Shown one piece after another: positions 16,801 through 25,126 of a stretch of DNA of 44,406 nucleotides. The position numbers and the translations under genes are program-made. This stretch comes from a virus, in IMG/VR virus record IMGVR_UViG_3300047408_000281, positions 1 to 44,406 of that record, one strand, 5' to 3'. Each line of letters starts with the position of its first letter. Within the stretch, counting starts at the first letter, position 1. The notes under the pieces are model-generated. The model saw only the letters and a list, made by a program, of their open reading frames with translations, did no database searches and was not told the origin of the DNA.

Positions 16801-17598
16801 GATGCGGTGTCCCAGTTCATGGGCTCGAACCAGTGGACCCACGGCATGTCGGTCGCGGACTTCCTCACGCAGATCCGCACCATCACGCGCGACGACTTCA
16901 GCCACTACAGTGCCGCCAACCAGGCGCTCATCCTGCACATCCTCGACCTCGACAACACGGTGAACGGCAATACGGTCGCCACCAACACCAACACCCAGGC
17001 GGTGATCACGACGGCGCCGGGCGCGTCGGCGAGCGGCAAGAGCCCGGAGGAGCAGGCTTTCGAGGACTTTTACGGGACGGCCGGACGCGCCGCGCGCGAC
17101 GCGGCGGCGAATGCCGCGGCACAGAAGCTCGGCGCGGACACCAACCTCAATAGCTACCTGAATAGCCTCCTCACGGGGAACCTGTCGCCGCTTGCCCCCG
17201 ATGCGCAGCTCGAGGTCGCGCGCCAGCAGTACCAAGACGTCTTGAAGCGCGCGCAGGGCGGCGACATCGCGGCCGAGGGGCAGCTACAGGGTGCGGGCCA
17301 GTCGTACCTCGACCTCGCCCGCGGCGCCTACGCCTCGAGCCCGCAGTTCGTGGACATCTTCCAGCGGGTCTTCAGCGAGATCGCGGGGGTCGCGGGCACC
17401 AAGGACTACAACGCGCGCATGGAGGAGATCCAGACGAAGCAGCTCACCGAGCAGCAGTCGCAGACCACGGAGCTGCGCGAGATCCGCGAGCTCCTGCTCA
17501 GCATCCGCGACGGCCAGGGCGACCTGGTCGACGCAACGACCGACGGCTCGGACAAGGTCGCGAGCTCGGTGGCGCCGTCCACCTGGCAGCCGCGCTAA
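13885..17598 (+). CDS. Tape measure protein
   Basis: This 1237-residue protein, the longest in the window, sets tail length. Residues 1-450 hold a tape-measure N-terminal domain (FDKLKSKITDTESHFEHLKG; VGIGVEAWQQLAYAAK; LAERFKTMPDGMQKTAIATQVFGKAGMELIPML), as in phage tail tape measure domains. Long coiled coils cover about 350-560. Hydrophobic Ala/Gly-rich stretches at about 590-680 (AAMGPVGWVIAGVAAIAALAYAF) may insert into the host membrane during DNA ejection. The C-terminal part is helical with Gln-rich stretches. Length suggests a tail of well over 100 nm by the usual residue-to-length rule. Confidence 0.95.
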   Translation: MADKKSVDYKIAAEDGFTAVFDKLKSKITDTESHFEHLKGMVAGAFAGFSAAGMVEMVKSVVEAGDEALKMAQKVGIGVEAWQQLAYAAKLSNVDQEALGKGIKTLSVNLLAAADNSTKAQDMFSRLGISIKDVNGNVKPTEQILLDLAERFKTMPDGMQKTAIATQVFGKAGMELIPMLNQGRAGMEDLMKEAVRLGLVMDDKTAASAESLNDNLTRLTAASRGVVIQGVAPLIPFMEKMSAAMVKSRTEGDRLADSSKILETGLKLVGSVVLIMKGTFESLGQLIGGVAAALVQLFSGQFAAAWATTKQTFADVATVADKNKKVLGELWNGVADNAEHAAVKTRGLGAATDDAAKKSENAYKSELANLDKEIAKLKGVGEMDAYIMKLDEERFANLTPKQRQMLIDKEQELLNYQHEKEIKQAILASDKLLLEAEQKLFDLRRDYTLSLNDQIAQEKFDLELIGKTSVEAEKLTKFRQMDLDLKRQIEQLPQDELGYDVKVAEQLQLQNDRAKEKIGLYIDAKARALDELNVLAQQTALWTEIADRGSQFFTDLVTHGQSAFGRLKEMLKQFLSEMIALFAKRWILQLGASATGSSSLSAAANSGFGSSLVGNVGGAAFAGGAEFATAATGSFMGPTMAGTAAGYGTAVYGALAAMGPVGWVIAGVAAIAALAYAFRDKGENWQATLGFGPNAQAYTSTGPFGTQGFQSIQGNDALNTQIQAFMASTIPLDQMLARGMSQSQIDRVTANLGGPYTTRNDGQPSQFAFGKGDDTAAQQLTLEFLQKKYGTIFDEIDTTFAKYIRDYTGKAEDLLKEIIDHAALLDTLSQGVGLRGLDVNALRAFQLQGETLAQTLQRILTTVSQFDDAFMSDAQKLARSQKQVTDTFADLGIAVPESKEAFYNLVHGLDLSTESGRRMFTMLMQVAPAFLDVSNAADQAAAALAASLDSFDQLMGRLRPGYSTSLAGSQLNDAVSQFMGSNQWTHGMSVADFLTQIRTITRDDFSHYSAANQALILHILDLDNTVNGNTVATNTNTQAVITTAPGASASGKSPEEQAFEDFYGTAGRAARDAAANAAAQKLGADTNLNSYLNSLLTGNLSPLAPDAQLEVARQQYQDVLKRAQGGDIAAEGQLQGAGQSYLDLARGAYASSPQFVDIFQRVFSEIAGVAGTKDYNARMEEIQTKQLTEQQSQTTELREIRELLLSIRDGQGDLVDATTDGSDKVASSVAPSTWQPR

Positions 17599-17602
17599 GC
17601 CC

Positions 17603-19558
17603 ATGCCCATCAGCGACGCACAGTTCAAGCGCTTCCTGCGGGGCAAGTCCGGCGCACGGTTGCGCGTGCTGGCCGAGATCAAGTTCGCGTACCAGACAGG
17701 GTCCGGCCCCGCCGAAGCGGCCATCTACCTCGCCGACGGCGTGTACACCACGCAGCCAACCGATTCGCCGCCCAACGTGCGCTATCGCGATGCGATCGCG
17801 AGCTCGCCCAGCTTCTCGCGCGCGATCGATCTCGCCAAGCTGGGCGGGAGGATGACAACGGGGCTGGGCTCGCTCGTGCTGCACAACCTGGACGGGCAAC
17901 TCGATTTCCTGCTGGACGTCATCGTCGACGGGCGCGACATCTCGTTCTTCGTGGGCGACGGTGGAGACGCCGCCGCCGGAATCGCGCCGTGGGCGCGATC
18001 GGACTTCCGGCTCGTGGGGATGGCCACGATCGGCGCCGTCAAGAGCGACGACAACCAGGCCACGATCGAGCTGCGCGACCGGAATTTCAAGCTGGATGTC
18101 ACGTTGGTCGGGGCGACAATCGCCTCCGGCCCGAACGCCGGCAAACCCAAGCCGATCAACGTCGGCTACATCAACAACTTCGACCTCACGCCGTACCTGC
18201 TCGATGCCACGACGCTCAAGTACTACCTGAACGACTTTCCCATGGCTGGCACGATGATCGCCACGACGAGTGGCGTGATCGACGTGCGCGACTCGGGGGC
18301 TTCGCTCGGCCCCGCTATCGTTGTGTTGTTCGGGTCAGGCTCTCTGAATACCCTGACCGCGAATGCGGCGACCGACACGCTCACACTAGCGCCCGCGGCG
18401 CACGGGCTCGCCGACGACGACGTCGTGTGGTTCACAAATCACACCGGCGCGCAGTTTCCTGCCTCCCAGACATTGGTCGCGCCGATCACCAACTTCACCC
18501 AGTACTGGGTGATTGCGAGCGGCCTCACCGCGAACAACTTCAAGTTGAGCCTCACGCGGGGCGGTGCCGCGATCGACATCACGAGCTCCTCCGTCGATTC
18601 CGGCGCGTGGGACATCTACCGCAACCGATTCTTCATCGATGGCACGAACGCGACGCTCCAGCTCTCGTCGGCGCCCGCCGGCCGCGTCACCATGGACACG
18701 TATGTGATCGCGTCTTCAGGACTCGTTGCAGGCACGACGCCGCACGACGCGTTCCTGTACTACCTGCAGAACTATGCTCCGCGGCTCGCCGCGTCCGACT
18801 ACGACCAGGCGGCGATCGTCGCCCTGGCTGCGGCCGAGGCCTCGACGGGGACGCTGTATGGGCGCTCCATCCTCGACCGCATGAACCTGCTCGAGATCCT
18901 CGACGAGATCGCGCTCGGCACGCAGAGCTGGTACGGATCGCGCGCGGACGGCGTGCTCACGGTCGGCAAGCTGGACCTTGCGAACCTCGACGGCGTGTCG
19001 CCCATCGACGCGATCGACGCGAACGACATCGATGGCACACTGGAATGCGCCAACCTGCCGTTGCCGTGGGGACGGGTCGTCGTCGACGCCGACGTGAACG
19101 TGGTGCAGCAGACCGACGGCCTCGTGAATAGCGTCTCCGCCACCAACCGCTCGCGGTGGGCGCAGAAGTTCGCCACGCGCACGACCACGACCGACCCGGC
19201 CGGCACCGACTACGCGGGCAACTGGTGGGACTACCACAAGAGCGCGATCGACTCCGCGCCCATCGAGCTCGCCTGCATCACCGGCGGCAACGGCTCAGTC
19301 CCCGCGAACATCCAGCCCGAGTGCGATGCCATCACGGCGCTCTTTCGGCCATGGACGCGTTCCTATCGCTGCACGGTCGGGTTGGACAAGTACGCGCTCA
19401 ACCCGGGCGACTGCGTGACACTCACCTATCCGCGCTTCGGCCTGGCTGCCGGGAAGAGAGTGCGGGTCATATCGGTGCAGCCGCGGTTCTCCGATCAAGC
19501 CGTCGACCTGGTGCTCGTGCGCCAGGCCACTCCCGACTTCCTGTCCACCACCCACTAA
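17603..19558 (+). CDS. Tail tip / baseplate hub protein (putative)
   Basis: The 651-residue protein immediately follows the tape measure. Beta-rich N-terminal sequence (ARLRVLAEIKFAYQTGSGP...YTTQPTDSPPNVRYRDAI; FSRAIDLAKLGGRMTTGLGSLVLHN) and a C-terminal WTRSYRCTVGLDKYALNPGDCVTLTYPR resemble siphovirus distal tail or hub proteins. The region 300-400 has an Ig-like Thr-rich insert. It starts at ATG 17603, five bases after the tape measure stop. It should form part of the tail tip that contacts fibres. Confidence 0.6.
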   Translation: MPISDAQFKRFLRGKSGARLRVLAEIKFAYQTGSGPAEAAIYLADGVYTTQPTDSPPNVRYRDAIASSPSFSRAIDLAKLGGRMTTGLGSLVLHNLDGQLDFLLDVIVDGRDISFFVGDGGDAAAGIAPWARSDFRLVGMATIGAVKSDDNQATIELRDRNFKLDVTLVGATIASGPNAGKPKPINVGYINNFDLTPYLLDATTLKYYLNDFPMAGTMIATTSGVIDVRDSGASLGPAIVVLFGSGSLNTLTANAATDTLTLAPAAHGLADDDVVWFTNHTGAQFPASQTLVAPITNFTQYWVIASGLTANNFKLSLTRGGAAIDITSSSVDSGAWDIYRNRFFIDGTNATLQLSSAPAGRVTMDTYVIASSGLVAGTTPHDAFLYYLQNYAPRLAASDYDQAAIVALAAAEASTGTLYGRSILDRMNLLEILDEIALGTQSWYGSRADGVLTVGKLDLANLDGVSPIDAIDANDIDGTLECANLPLPWGRVVVDADVNVVQQTDGLVNSVSATNRSRWAQKFATRTTTTDPAGTDYAGNWWDYHKSAIDSAPIELACITGGNGSVPANIQPECDAITALFRPWTRSYRCTVGLDKYALNPGDCVTLTYPRFGLAAGKRVRVISVQPRFSDQAVDLVLVRQATPDFLSTTH

Positions 19559-19611
19559 GGAAGATTCCCGGTGAAAAAACTCGTCGCCCTTGGGGCGCCG
19601 TAGGAGCACTC

Positions 19612-20466
19612 GTGCCGAACCTGCGCATCCTGCCGGCCAACTTCCTCGACGCCAGCGCGGACCTCGCCGTCGATCGCACGGCCGCGCTGCCGGTCACGAA
19701 CCTGCAGAACCTGCTGCGGGGGGACTGCTGGCGCTCGTCCTCCACGGCACCGCAAGTGATCACAGGGACGTGGGGCGGCAACGTGCGCGTGATCTCGTCG
19801 TTCGGCGTGTGGCCGAGCGGAGGCGCGTCGTCGCTCATCGGTTCGGCGTGGCGGCTCGAGCTCTTCGGGGACACCGCGATGTCGGTGTCCCTCTTCGACC
19901 AGACCTTCGCCTTCTTTCCGCCGGCGGGCGAGGTGTGGGGCACCTTCGCATGGGGCGCCACTCCCTGGGGCGTCGAGAAGGGCGACCTCACGGCGCGCCT
20001 CGCACCGCTCCTCAAGTACTTCTCGCCGGTGAACGCGTCGGCCTTCCGCATCACCGTGACCAACCTGGGCCACGTCGACACGCCGTACTTCGAGTCGCGC
20101 CGCGTGTGGCTCGCCGACTACATCGAGGCGCCCTACAACCCGAAGTATGGCGCGGCGCCGAAGTGGAACAGCGCCTCGTCGCACAAGCGAACCGTTGGTG
20201 GGTCGCTCCCGCGCCAGGCACGTGCCCGGTGGCGCGAGATGCGGATCGACACGATGTTCGTCGCCGAGAGCGACCGCGCGAAGTGGTCCGACCTCATGTA
20301 CCTCGCCGACCCGGCGGCGGAGATCGTGCTCTCGGCTTTCCCGCAGGACGCGACCGCGAGGCGCGAGCGTGACTACACGGTGATGGGATCGCTCGATGTC
20401 CTGAACCCGTTCGTGTTCGAGAACTTCAGTTTCCACACCCTGCAACTGGCCATCGTGGAGAGCTAA
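19612..20466 (+). CDS. Minor tail / tail tip protein (putative)
   Basis: The 284-residue beta-rich protein starts at GTG 19612 after TAGGAG. Aromatic-rich motifs (PPAGEVWGTFAWGATPWG; TPYFESRRVWLADYIEAPYN) and the C-terminal FENFSFHTLQLAIVES look like a structural tip protein. I do not recognise a named family. It is packed between the putative hub and a fibre gene, so a tip function is inferred from order. Confidence 0.6.
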   Translation: MPNLRILPANFLDASADLAVDRTAALPVTNLQNLLRGDCWRSSSTAPQVITGTWGGNVRVISSFGVWPSGGASSLIGSAWRLELFGDTAMSVSLFDQTFAFFPPAGEVWGTFAWGATPWGVEKGDLTARLAPLLKYFSPVNASAFRITVTNLGHVDTPYFESRRVWLADYIEAPYNPKYGAAPKWNSASSHKRTVGGSLPRQARARWREMRIDTMFVAESDRAKWSDLMYLADPAAEIVLSAFPQDATARRERDYTVMGSLDVLNPFVFENFSFHTLQLAIVES

Positions 20467-20467
20467 A

Positions 20468-21025
20468 TTGCCGTCCCTTCTCAAGCCGACCAACGGCGTC
20501 AACACCGATTACCAGGCACGCATCGGCGCACTGTTCGACGCCTTCAACAACGGGAACTATAACTTCCCGGCCGTGCAGGTCCCGAGCGCGGATCCGAACA
20601 CGCTCGACGATTACGAGGAAGGCACGTGGACGCCGTCCCTCACATTCGTCACGCCGGGCGACCTCGCTGTCGCCTACTCGGTGCGTTCAGCCGATTACAC
20701 GAAGATCGGGCGATCCCTGGACGCCAGCTTCGTCCTCGTGACATCGAGCTTCACCAAGACGACTGCATCAGGGAATGCGCAGATCAGCGGCCTGCCCTTC
20801 GTCGCCAACCCGGCATCCAACACGCAGTATCCAGGCCCTCTCCTATGGGCTGGCATCACCAAGGCCGGCTATACGAGCTTCGTCTGTCGCGCCGTGCAGA
20901 ACGTCAGCACGCTGGACCTTGCCGGTAGCGGATCAGGCGTCGCGTTTTCACTTGTGGCCGCGGGCGACATGCCCTCGGGCGGCGCCCCGACGTTCGCCGG
21001 CTCTGTTACCTACTTCACCGTTTAG
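20468..21025 (+). CDS. Tail fibre or spike protein, short
   Basis: The 185-residue protein contains LDDYEEGTWTPSLTF near residue 45, a motif common at the junction of phage and prophage tail-fibre domains with a C-terminal beta domain. The remaining 120 residues are Ser/Thr/Gly-rich beta sequence, likely a receptor-binding or trimerising head. The start is TTG at 20468, one base after the previous stop, suggesting re-initiation. Confidence 0.65.
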   Translation: MPSLLKPTNGVNTDYQARIGALFDAFNNGNYNFPAVQVPSADPNTLDDYEEGTWTPSLTFVTPGDLAVAYSVRSADYTKIGRSLDASFVLVTSSFTKTTASGNAQISGLPFVANPASNTQYPGPLLWAGITKAGYTSFVCRAVQNVSTLDLAGSGSGVAFSLVAAGDMPSGGAPTFAGSVTYFTV

Positions 21026-21045
21026 CAGCCTGGGAGATCAATTCA

Positions 21046-21375
21046 ATGCTCGCCAAATGCACCGCCCTGAGCCAGATCGAATGCACGCCCTCCGGCGCCG
21101 TGCAGCTGCGCCTGGACAAGCAGATCGTCGATGGCGACAACATTGTGGCGTCGTCCTATCACCGGACAGTTTTCCTGCCCGGTGGCGATCTCGACGCACA
21201 GGTCTCGCTCGTGAACGAGCATCTGTCGGAAATGGGCTATCCGGCGATGCCGGACGCCGTGATCGAGCGCCTGCGACGCATCATTGCGGTCGAGCACACG
21301 CCCGCAGTCGTCGCTGCCTATGCCGCTGCGCAAGAAGAGCGCGCGGACGCAGCGATACAGCCGCGCGCGCCTTAA
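21046..21375 (+). CDS. Hypothetical protein, 109 aa
   Basis: The family is not recognised. There are two CxxC-less Cys near the N-terminus (MLAKCTALSQIECTP), then a beta region (VQLRLDKQIVDGDNIVASSYHRTVFLPGGDLDAQ) and a helical C-terminal half (VIERLRRIIAVEHTPAVVAAYAAA). The length and position after a fibre gene match small tail-fibre assembly or accessory proteins. AGGGAG-like GGGAGA precedes the ATG. Confidence 0.65.
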   Translation: MLAKCTALSQIECTPSGAVQLRLDKQIVDGDNIVASSYHRTVFLPGGDLDAQVSLVNEHLSEMGYPAMPDAVIERLRRIIAVEHTPAVVAAYAAAQEERADAAIQPRAP

Positions 21376-21392
21376 AGGGCGGCGACCCGGGC

Positions 21393-21860
21393 ATGTTCCA
21401 CAAACGCAATTGCGTGCGCATTGCGGGGTTGAATCTCCTGCTCGCCGGCGCGTGCTTCAGCGCTGTGGGTGCCGCGCTCGCCGTGCAATCCAGCATGCCG
21501 ATGGACCAGGCGAGCTGGGGCGGCATGAAGCTGCTGCACCTCATCCTCGGCACGATGGGCGCCGGGGTGAGCCTCGTCTTCCTGCCGCAGTTCTCCAACA
21601 TCGCGCTGGCCCGCACCATGTTCGCCGGAATCTTCTGCGCCACGATCGTGACACCGCTCCTGGTGGCGCTCTACGCCCGGTATGTGGGCGATCCCCTGCC
21701 CGGCGTGGAGAACGTGCTGGCGGCGATCCTGGGCATCCTGGGCGTGTATCTCATCCCGGGCGCGCAGGCGCTCGCCAGCACGTTCAGGGACGACCCACGG
21801 GGCTTCATCGCCCGCCTGCGGGGACGTGGCGGCCCCCCCCGCGCGGGGGGGCAGCCATGA
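21393..21860 (+). CDS. Integral membrane protein, holin candidate
   Basis: The 155-residue protein has about four hydrophobic segments (IAGLNLLLAGACFSAVGAAL; MKLLHLILGTMGAGVSLVFL; FAGIFCATIVTPLLVALYA; VLAAILGILGVYLIPGA). The C-terminal tail is basic (ARLRGRGG), consistent with a cytoplasmic end. It starts the lysis region and overlaps the next membrane-protein gene as ATGA. It could be a holin or a membrane-embedded cargo protein; the family is not recognised. Confidence 0.65.
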   Translation: MFHKRNCVRIAGLNLLLAGACFSAVGAALAVQSSMPMDQASWGGMKLLHLILGTMGAGVSLVFLPQFSNIALARTMFAGIFCATIVTPLLVALYARYVGDPLPGVENVLAAILGILGVYLIPGAQALASTFRDDPRGFIARLRGRGGPPRAGGQP

Positions 21861-22186
21861 CCGAAATGGTGCTCAGCATCGCGGCATCCCTCGTCGTGCT
21901 CGTGGGTGCCATCTACCGACTGAACGTCATCAAGTACGCGCACCTCAGGCTCTCGCTCGACGGCATGTTCAATACCCTCGAGGCGCTTGGGCTCGCCGCG
22001 ATCGCCGGGGGCTGTGCCGGCGAGATCGGCGAATGGTTCCTGCCCCGTGCGGAGATCCACGCCGAGACGATCGTGCTCACGGGGCTCGCGATCTTCGTGG
22101 TCGGCGTCTCGCGCGGACGCGTCTGCCAGATGGTGGTGCGGATGCAGGGATGGGACGGCACCGATCGACGCTGGAGGCACCCATGA
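21857..22186 (+). CDS. Membrane protein, holin-like
   Basis: The 109-residue protein has three apparent transmembrane segments (MVLSIAASLVVLVGAIY; EALGLAAIAGGCAGEIG; IVLTGLAIFVVGVSRG), with the charged C-terminus MQGWDGTDRRWRHP in the cytoplasm. The size and topology fit class I holins, and the immediate downstream gene, overlapping as ATGA, encodes a putative lysin. The family is not identified, so the role rests on topology and order. Confidence 0.65.
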   Translation: MTEMVLSIAASLVVLVGAIYRLNVIKYAHLRLSLDGMFNTLEALGLAAIAGGCAGEIGEWFLPRAEIHAETIVLTGLAIFVVGVSRGRVCQMVVRMQGWDGTDRRWRHP

Positions 22187-22659
22187 CCATCGAATACGTT
22201 CACAGCGCCATCATTCCAGCCGCGTTCTCGATGCTGCCGGGGCGCATGGATTCGCCGGAGGCCGAGGCGATGATCCTGGCGATCGGCGCGCAAGAGTCGG
22301 GATTCACCGATCGCGAGCAGATGCAAAGCGGTCCCGCCAGAGGCTTCTGGCAATTCGAGCGCGGGGCGGTTAACCGCGTGCTCGCGCATGAAACCCTGGG
22401 GCCGATCATCAAGGCGATCCTGCCGCAGATGGCGTACAAGCCGTGGGACTGCTACGACGCGATCCAGCACAACGACGTGCTCGCTTGCATCTTCGCTCGC
22501 CTGCTGCTCTGGACGCACCCTGCGAAGCTTACGGAGAAGGATGGTCCGGGCGAAGGGTGGGCGCAGTACCTCGAGACGTGGCGCCCCGGGAAGCCGCGCG
22601 TAGTCGACTGGCCCGAGAATTTCGGGCGCGCCTGGCAACTGGTGGAAGGCGCCGCGTGA
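22183..22659 (+). CDS. Putative endolysin (lysozyme/transglycosylase-like)
   Basis: The 158-residue protein has AIGAQESGFTDREQMQSGPARGFWQFE near residue 35, resembling the catalytic Glu region (xESGF) and Gly-rich substrate loop of lytic transglycosylases and phage lysozymes. No signal peptide is visible, so release through a holin would be required. It overlaps the preceding membrane-protein gene (ATGA) and the following gene (GTGA). It may instead be a virion-associated muramidase. Confidence 0.65.
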   Translation: MTIEYVHSAIIPAAFSMLPGRMDSPEAEAMILAIGAQESGFTDREQMQSGPARGFWQFERGAVNRVLAHETLGPIIKAILPQMAYKPWDCYDAIQHNDVLACIFARLLLWTHPAKLTEKDGPGEGWAQYLETWRPGKPRVVDWPENFGRAWQLVEGAA

Positions 22660-23024
22660 TCGCGCTCGCCGCCATCCTCACGGGAACGATCGTCTGGGTG
22701 AAGGTGAGCGAGCCCATGAGCGAGTGGGTGTGGGCGCAGGTCGAGACGCCTGCATTCATCGAGGACAGTTGCAAGTCGGACCTCGCGTTCCCGCGCGTCT
22801 GCTTATACCGATGGAAAGGCAAGTGTCGGATCATCACGCTCGTGCCGCCCAAGACGCTTGAGCCCGTGGTCATCGACCAACTGAACCGCATGTGCAGCGG
22901 CTACTTCCCCGAGATGCCGCAGGGCGGCGTGCCGTTCAGGCGCCACTTCTCGGACCCCAACTATTTGCCGAACCAATCGCCGCCCGCGGTCGATCCTGCG
23001 TGGCAGTACCAGAGTAAGCCATGA
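22656..23024 (+). CDS. Membrane-anchored small protein, lysis region
   Basis: The 122-residue protein starts with GTG overlapping the lysin stop. An N-terminal hydrophobic segment (IALAAILTGTIVWVKV) is a signal anchor. Four Cys are outside the anchor (CKSDLAFPRVC, GKC, RMC), so disulfides are possible in the periplasm. It is a candidate for a spanin-like role by position only, since the length of helical coil expected of i-spanins is not seen. Confidence 0.55.
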   Translation: MIALAAILTGTIVWVKVSEPMSEWVWAQVETPAFIEDSCKSDLAFPRVCLYRWKGKCRIITLVPPKTLEPVVIDQLNRMCSGYFPEMPQGGVPFRRHFSDPNYLPNQSPPAVDPAWQYQSKP

Positions 23025-23164
23025 AGTGGTCGCACATTTTCAGGACGTGCAAGAACTGCGGCGCGACCGAGCTCGTCGCGCGAACAGCCGAGCGGTGTCC
23101 GCGGTGCAAGTGGAAATATCCGCCGCTGCCGCCACCAAGGGAGCGCAAAAAGGGGGAAGCATGA
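23021..23164 (+). CDS. Small zinc-ribbon protein, 47 aa
   Basis: This short gene has two CxxC knuckles (CKNC and CPRC, residues 10-29), followed by a proline-rich stretch and a basic tail (RERKKGEA). It begins at ATG 23021 overlapping the preceding stop (ATGA) and ends overlapping the next ATG (23161), so it is held in place by coupling on both sides. Zinc binding is inferred from the four Cys; the function is unknown. Confidence 0.7.
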   Translation: MKWSHIFRTCKNCGATELVARTAERCPRCKWKYPPLPPPRERKKGEA

Positions 23165-23571
23165 ACGCGAACGATCCGAACACACAGGCGGTGCTAACCG
23201 CCGTAAGAGCGGTCCTGATCGCGATGGGTGGATTCATCGTGCAGCGCGGCTACATGACCGACTCGGCATGGCAGGAAGTAGTCGGGGCGCTGATGGCGAT
23301 CCTGCCTACGATCTGGGGCGCTATCGAGCACTACCGCGTCGACGCGAATAAGAAGGCCGAGGTTGCTCAGGCGATCAACGTTGGCATTGCCGTGGCGGAT
23401 CGCACCCCCGGTATCACTCCGCCCGTGCCGGCCGACAAGGCGCCCGCCGTCATCGAGGCATTCAAGCCCGTCGTCCCAGCGCCAGATTCCCCAGCGCAGA
23501 ACCCGACAGGCCTCGCCATCCAGCCGAGCTCACCCATCCTCACAGACCAACCGAAAGGATCCACGCCATGA
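23161..23571 (+). CDS. Holin (Pam3 gp28-like, putative)
   Basis: The 136-residue protein has an N-terminal hydrophobic helix (AVRAVLIAMGGFIVQRG) and a second one (VVGALMAILPTIWGAIEHYRVD), resembling short phage holins of the gp28-like type. The C-terminal 60 residues are Pro-rich and hydrophilic, an unusually long tail. It lies between a zinc-ribbon and a lipoprotein gene, with overlaps at both ends. GGGGGAAGC is immediately upstream of the ATG. Confidence 0.7.
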   Translation: MNANDPNTQAVLTAVRAVLIAMGGFIVQRGYMTDSAWQEVVGALMAILPTIWGAIEHYRVDANKKAEVAQAINVGIAVADRTPGITPPVPADKAPAVIEAFKPVVPAPDSPAQNPTGLAIQPSSPILTDQPKGSTP

Positions 23572-23939
23572 AGCTGATCGTCGCCGTCCTGCTCATCACG
23601 CTCGCTGCCTGCGCTACTGCGCCGGCCGGGCAATCCCTCACTCCGCAGCAACAGGTCTTCCAGATCGAGAGCAACTACAAGGTTGCTCTGGACATCGCGA
23701 ACGCCTACGTGGCGCTCCCGCGGTGCGGACAGCCGACATCGCCGCCGTTGTGCTCCAAGAGCGAGACGATCGTCGCCCTGCAAAAGGCGAACGCCACCGT
23801 CATGCCGCTACTGGCCGCGGCGCAAAAGACGGTCACTGATCCGACCGTATCTGCCGGAGGCGCGCAGGCCGCTGTTACTGCTGCCGCGAACGCGCAAGTG
23901 GCGCTTTCGCAGATCACCTCAACGCTCACCGTCAAATAA
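23568..23939 (+). CDS. Lipoprotein
   Basis: The 123-residue protein has a signal peptide ending in a lipobox (LITLAAC, Cys at about residue 15) and an Ala/Gln-rich mature part with a CGQPTSPPLC disulfide-like pair. It could be the outer-membrane partner of a two-component spanin or a phage surface-exclusion lipoprotein. It overlaps the holin gene by 4 bases. It is longer than typical u-spanins, which weakens the spanin reading. Confidence 0.7.
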   Translation: MKLIVAVLLITLAACATAPAGQSLTPQQQVFQIESNYKVALDIANAYVALPRCGQPTSPPLCSKSETIVALQKANATVMPLLAAAQKTVTDPTVSAGGAQAAVTAAANAQVALSQITSTLTVK

Positions 23940-23949
23940 GGAGGCACCC

Positions 23950-24159
23950 ATGCCCGCAGCCCTTGCTGCATTGCAGGTCATCAACATGATTCTCGCGGAA
24001 GTGCCCATGATCGCGTCCATGTACGCCAACATCTCGGCGCGGAGAGGCATGCTGGAGCAGATGATCGCCGCCAAACGAGATCCCACACCGCAGGAGTGGC
24101 AAGACCTCACCGCGTCAATTGCCGCCGCTTCCGCAACCCTGATGGCCGCGCAACCCTGA
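23950..24159 (+). CDS. Hypothetical protein, 69 aa
   Basis: The small protein has an excellent AAGGAGG 6 bases before its ATG. The N-terminal half is hydrophobic (LAALQVINMILAEVPMIASMYA), followed by an amphipathic helix (MLEQMIAAKRDPTPQEWQDL) and an Ala-rich end. It may be a membrane-associated accessory of the lysis cassette. The family is not recognised. Confidence 0.65.
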   Translation: MPAALAALQVINMILAEVPMIASMYANISARRGMLEQMIAAKRDPTPQEWQDLTASIAAASATLMAAQP

Positions 24160-24178
24160 AACACGCGGTCCTCTTGAA

Positions 24179-24904
24179 ATGAACGGAGAAGAGGGGTCGA
24201 GGCCGAACCCGGACCCGACGCTGCTGACGACGGCGCAGCTCCTTCGCGAGATTGCCACGCTGAAGGAGCACATGAACAGCGAAACCTCGGCGCTGCGGGC
24301 GATCCTTGACGCGCGCATGGATGGCATGGACCGGGTTATCCAGAGCCTACAGCGTGAATCCGCCAGGTCACAGGAGAAGACAGACGCGACGGTTGACCAC
24401 CTGAAGGTGCTCCACGAGGAGAAGTTCAAGTCGATCCAGACGCAATTCGTGGAACGCGACACGCGCACGGAGCAGACAGCCAAGGACAGCAAGGTCGCGG
24501 TTGACGCAGCCCTGCAAGCGGCGAAAGAGGCCGTGGGCGAGCAGAACAAGTCGAGCGCACTCGCCATTGCCAAGAGCGAGGCGGCGACCACGAAGCAGAT
24601 CGACCTCCTGGGCGAGACGATAGGGACGCAGACCAAGAACCTAAACGACAAGATCGACGACCTGAAGGAGCGGCTCGGAAACATCGAAAGCCGCAAGCTG
24701 GGCGGGGCCGAGGCCCACGCCGCCGGCATCACAAATGCGCAGCTGGCCGTCGCCGTGTTCAGCGTACTGGTCGGAATCGCGGCCGTCGTCATATCTGTAA
24801 GGACCGGAGGATCTGACTCGAAGCCGCCGCAGGTCCTTGTCGTCCCGCAGGCGTCACAGCCTGTACAACCCTCCACGACGACGACGACGAGAAGCCAGCC
24901 ATGA
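24179..24904 (+). CDS. Coiled-coil protein with C-terminal membrane anchor
   Basis: The 241-residue protein carries a long coiled coil (about residues 15-180; TTAQLLREIATLKEHM through LNDKIDDLKERLGNIE), then one transmembrane segment (LAVAVFSVLVGIAAVVISV, about 185-205) and a low-complexity Pro/Ser/Thr tail. The topology suggests a large inner-membrane-anchored coiled coil. By location it might act in lysis, superinfection exclusion or tail function. No catalytic motif is seen. Confidence 0.65.
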   Translation: MNGEEGSRPNPDPTLLTTAQLLREIATLKEHMNSETSALRAILDARMDGMDRVIQSLQRESARSQEKTDATVDHLKVLHEEKFKSIQTQFVERDTRTEQTAKDSKVAVDAALQAAKEAVGEQNKSSALAIAKSEAATTKQIDLLGETIGTQTKNLNDKIDDLKERLGNIESRKLGGAEAHAAGITNAQLAVAVFSVLVGIAAVVISVRTGGSDSKPPQVLVVPQASQPVQPSTTTTTRSQP

Positions 24905-24930
24905 CCACAACCACCACTTAGGAGTCCGCC

Positions 24931-25092
24931 ATGAACCCTCTTTTCATCGTGGTCATCATCATCCTCGTCGTGCTGGCGATCGCCGGCGCCCCGAACTGGG
25001 GTTACCACAACTACGGATATGTCCCCAGCATCTCGCTCGGTGGAGTCCTGATCATCCTTTTGATCTTGTACCTGCTGGGGGTTTTCCGTTGA
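24931..25092 (+). CDS. DUF3309-like small membrane protein, 53 aa
   Basis: The small protein has two hydrophobic segments (IVVIIILVVLAIAGA and GGVLIILLILYLLGVF) separated by a Trp/Tyr/Asn-rich loop (PNWGYHNYGYVPS). This arrangement matches the DUF3309 family, small membrane proteins common in Proteobacteria. TAGGAG lies 6 bases before the ATG. The function is unknown. Confidence 0.7.
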   Translation: MNPLFIVVIIILVVLAIAGAPNWGYHNYGYVPSISLGGVLIILLILYLLGVFR

Positions 25093-25126
25093 ACGCCTAC
25101 ATCGACGTACAGGAAATTCCCGACAA

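Noticed and set aside
13879-17235. Long open frame of about 1100 codons on the minus strand
   Set aside because: It is the antisense shadow of the tape measure gene; its Arg/Leu/Val/His-rich composition comes from GC-rich codon positions and it has no recognisable domain.
19573-19605. Short GTG-started frame before the 19612 gene
   Set aside because: Only 10 codons, no good ribosome site and no coding character.
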